From Pseudomonas tructae (lineage in GTDB: Bacteria > Pseudomonadota > Gammaproteobacteria > Pseudomonadales > Pseudomonadaceae), in assembly GCF_004214895.1 (NCBI RefSeq), contig NZ_CP035952.1, positions 3,792,501 through 3,856,500 of the forward strand: a stretch of DNA of 64,000 bases, in the 5' to 3' direction. Positions 62,254-64,000 of this stretch are shown piece after piece. The first letter of the stretch is position 1. The number at the start of each line of letters is the position of its first letter. The notes under the pieces are model-generated. The model worked only from the letters and a program-made list of their open reading frames with translations. It was not told the DNA's origin and made no database searches. A program made the position numbers and the translations under genes.

Positions 62254-63345
62254 TTATGCCTCTACTTCTTCCGGCTTGGGATAGGTCAACAGCAAATCTC
62301 GACAATACACGTATTGCTTATGGCGCAACTCGACTTCTCGCCGCAACCCTTCAATTAGCGAATTGGAGAGGGCATTAACCTTTTCGAGAATACTAATGAT
62401 GCGCTCTTGTTCGTCGATAGAGGGGACGGGGATCTTCAGTTCGTTCAAAACAGACTGAGTCTGACTTGGCACACCGCCAGCTTTATTCATCCCGCCCAGA
62501 CCTACTGTCATTAAGAAGTAGTAAAGGAATTTCGGGCGGATCTGCGCTTCGTCAATTTCCGTATAGAAGATGGTGTCAACGTTCCAGAACGGAACGTCCA
62601 CATAAAACAGATTGCCAAGCGAGCCTTTCCTCGGAATTAAGACTGAAGGTTTATTATAGGCATAAGTGTTGGCGTATCGCATGATACCACCAGATCCGTA
62701 AACTGGAAATTCTCCATCACCAAGACTCTTATGGTCCCTACCGTTCTTAATGCGCACAACATCGCCAAGACGCTTAAGCGCGACTTCCTTCCCTTCAAAG
62801 TTCAACAACCAGCCGAGGTAATAGTTGTACTGTTTTTTGCGTGCTTCAAGTTCACCAGTAAGCTCGTCGGTGAGTTCGTTTTTAAGCTCGGCGAAGGAGT
62901 CTAGTATCCTGACGACTTCGTCCTGCACTTCAAATGGTGGAATGGGGATTTCCAGTTCGTTCAATACAGACTGAGTCTGGCTTGGTACGCCACCTGCTTT
63001 GTTCATCTCGCCAAGGCCTACTGTCATTAAGAAGTAGTAAAGGAATTTCGGACGAATCTGCGCCTCGTCAATTTCCGTATAGAAGATGGTATCAACATTC
63101 CAGAACGGAACGTCCACGAAAAACAGATTGCCAAGCGAGCCTTTCCTCGGAATTAAGACAGAAGGCCTATTGTAGGCGTAAGTATCGGCGTAACGCATGA
63201 TACCACCGGACCCATAAACCGGAATTTCTCCATCGCCAAGGCTCTTGTGGTCCCTACCGTTCTTAATGCGCACAATGTCGCCAAGACGCTTGAACTTCAC
63301 CCCGTCCGAGCAGAGTTCTGCGATTAGGTCATTAACACGACTCAT
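62254..63345 (-). CDS. hsdS: Type I restriction specificity subunit with duplicated TRD
   Basis: 363 residues from ATG 63345, overlapping the hsdM stop (ATGA) with GAGGAG eight bases upstream. Two target recognition domains, each starting [20 protein letters not shown] and ending with a coiled-coil spacer ([19 protein letters not shown] and [20 protein letters not shown]). The two TRDs are nearly identical: 8 substitutions over 117 aligned residues by my count. Ordinary HsdS has two unrelated TRDs. The predicted target is therefore a symmetric bipartite site. Confidence 0.9.
   Translation of the reverse strand: MSRVNDLIAELCSDGVKFKRLGDIVRIKNGRDHKSLGDGEIPVYGSGGIMRYADTYAYNRPSVLIPRKGSLGNLFFVDVPFWNVDTIFYTEIDEAQIRPKFLYYFLMTVGLGEMNKAGGVPSQTQSVLNELEIPIPPFEVQDEVVRILDSFAELKNELTDELTGELEARKKQYNYYLGWLLNFEGKEVALKRLGDVVRIKNGRDHKSLGDGEFPVYGSGGIMRYANTYAYNKPSVLIPRKGSLGNLFYVDVPFWNVDTIFYTEIDEAQIRPKFLYYFLMTVGLGGMNKAGGVPSQTQSVLNELKIPVPSIDEQERIISILEKVNALSNSLIEGLRREVELRHKQYVYCRDLLLTYPKPEEVEA
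62425..62775 (-). repeat. Direct repeat, copy 2 (C-terminal TRD coding)
   Basis: 351-bp block aligned without gaps to 62941-63291, offset 516 bp. Long stretches are identical, such as the 18-mer CTACTGTCATTAAGAAGT; differences are mostly third positions. Recent internal duplication or gene conversion within hsdS. Confidence 0.8.
62941..63291 (-). repeat. Direct repeat, copy 1 (N-terminal TRD coding)
   Basis: Partner of 62425-62775. Homologous recombination between the copies would delete one TRD plus the central spacer (516 bp, in frame), yielding a half-size HsdS. Confidence 0.8.
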
Positions 63346-64000
63346 GCCTCCTGCTCCTCGCATTCAATCTCCGCGACGAGGGCGTCGATATTCTTACGCA
63401 ACTGGTCGATTCTGGCGATGGTGGTTTTCAGCTCGGCATTGAGCTGGGCAATGTCCACTACTTCGCTACTGTCCTTGGGTTCCACGTAGCTGCTAACCGA
63501 TAGGTTATATTCGTTAGCGGCGACTTTTTCAAATGGTACGGATTGGGCAAAATGATCGACATTGGCCTTGCTGTCGAACGCGTCCATGATGTCCTTGACA
63601 TGCGAGTCCAGCAGGACGTTGTTATTGGTTTCTTTCTTGAACAGGCCGCTGGCGTCGATAAACTGGGTGGCGGTGTCGGTTTTGTGTTTGGATAGCACGA
63701 GAATATTTACGGCAATTGTGGTACCGAAGAATAGATTGGGTGCCAGCGAAATCACCGTCTCGACATAGTTGTTGTCCACCAGGTACTTGCGGATTTTTTG
63801 CTCGGCACCTCCACGGTAGAAGACGCCAGGAAAGCAGACGATAGCAGCGCGGCCTTTGCTCGATAAGTAACTGAGGGCGTGCAATACAAAAGCGAAGTCG
63901 GCCTTAGATTTAGGCGCAAGCACTCCGGCCGGAGCAAAGCGCTCATCGTTAATAAGCGTCGGGTCATCCGAGCCGATCCACTTCACTGAATACGGCGGGT
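63342..64000 (-). CDS. hsdM: Type I DNA methyltransferase subunit M (5' part beyond the window)
   Basis: C-terminal ~219 residues. The frame enters at base 64000 with [11 protein letters not shown], the tail of the catalytic NPPY motif IV, and continues with [40 protein letters not shown] and [15 protein letters not shown] typical of HsdM. The C-terminal coiled coil ([20 protein letters not shown]) contacts HsdS. First visible gene of the operon; the start lies to the right. Confidence 0.93.
   Translation of the reverse strand, partial: PPYSVKWIGSDDPTLINDERFAPAGVLAPKSKADFAFVLHALSYLSSKGRAAIVCFPGVFYRGGAEQKIRKYLVDNNYVETVISLAPNLFFGTTIAVNILVLSKHKTDTATQFIDASGLFKKETNNNVLLDSHVKDIMDAFDSKANVDHFAQSVPFEKVAANEYNLSVSSYVEPKDSSEVVDIAQLNAELKTTIARIDQLRKNIDALVAEIECEEQEA

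Noticed and set aside
1..64000. CRISPR array or rRNA operon
   Set aside because: No regularly spaced identical repeats and no rRNA-like sequence were seen; the recurrent 30-bp units are REP elements.

Overview
The window is GC-rich DNA from a Pseudomonas, most like the P. putida/P. fluorescens assemblage. Supporting this are the REP elements (cores like GCGGGCTTGCCCCGCGAT), the glcDEF, fdn/fdhE and copper-handling clusters, S-type bacteriocin and DUF6124/DUF3077-type genes, and the codon use. No 16S or marker gene is present, so a species name is not supported.

Layout. 0-8 kb (minus strand): an organosulfur scavenging operon. It runs TonB-dependent receptor, ABC binding lipoprotein, one permease, SfnB-like acyl-CoA-dehydrogenase-fold enzyme, FMN monooxygenase and an aldo/keto reductase cut by the window edge. 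A sigma-54 promoter drives it, and the ABC cassette looks internally deleted. 8.3-13.9 kb: formate dehydrogenase-N operon (alpha, beta, gamma, FdhE), with cysteine in place of selenocysteine in the alpha subunit. 14-19 kb: a RES toxin/antitoxin pair, a flavoprotein hydroxylase, a small zinc-ribbon membrane protein and an MFS exporter. 19-28.7 kb: NADAR protein, glycolate oxidase glcDEF, a PepSY-like protein with a cytochrome b, PCu(A)C/SCO copper chaperones, an M28 aminopeptidase-autotransporter and a START protein. 29-31 kb: an AT-rich S-type bacteriocin and immunity gene. 31.5-35.2 kb: amino acid/polyamine permease and chemoreceptor. 35.8-39 kb: a putative membrane-active effector followed by an array of related membrane proteins (candidate immunity genes), interrupted by a yhfG gene with a vestige of fic. 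39-43.5 kb: PLD-like protein, unknown genes and a small DUF6124/DUF3077-type pair.

From about 43.9 kb to the right edge is a REP-free, lower-GC defence island. It opens with two modification-dependent nuclease candidates (PUA/EVE-like+HNH and PUA/EVE-like+Mrr). A tmRNA-like 3' end then marks an attachment site, followed by a P4-type integrase, a hairpin-rich non-coding kilobase, a DUF3987 gene and a second recombinase. An OLD-family ATPase/TOPRIM nuclease faces a four-gene operon across an 18-bp perfect palindrome. That operon encodes a small unknown protein, a PfkB kinase fused to a nucleoside deoxyribosyltransferase, a QueC-like PP-loop enzyme and a SagB-type nitroreductase. It converges on an OGG-like HhH glycosylase and a D12-class adenine methylase. 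These lie just downstream of a type I restriction-modification operon (hsdM-hsdS-prrC-like-hsdR) whose specificity subunit has two nearly identical target recognition domains.

The best candidate for an undescribed system is the PfkB-NDT/QueC/SagB/OGG/Dam block at 53.5-57.8 kb. It shares QueC and OGG parts with type IV CBASS but has no CD-NTase or TGT in view.
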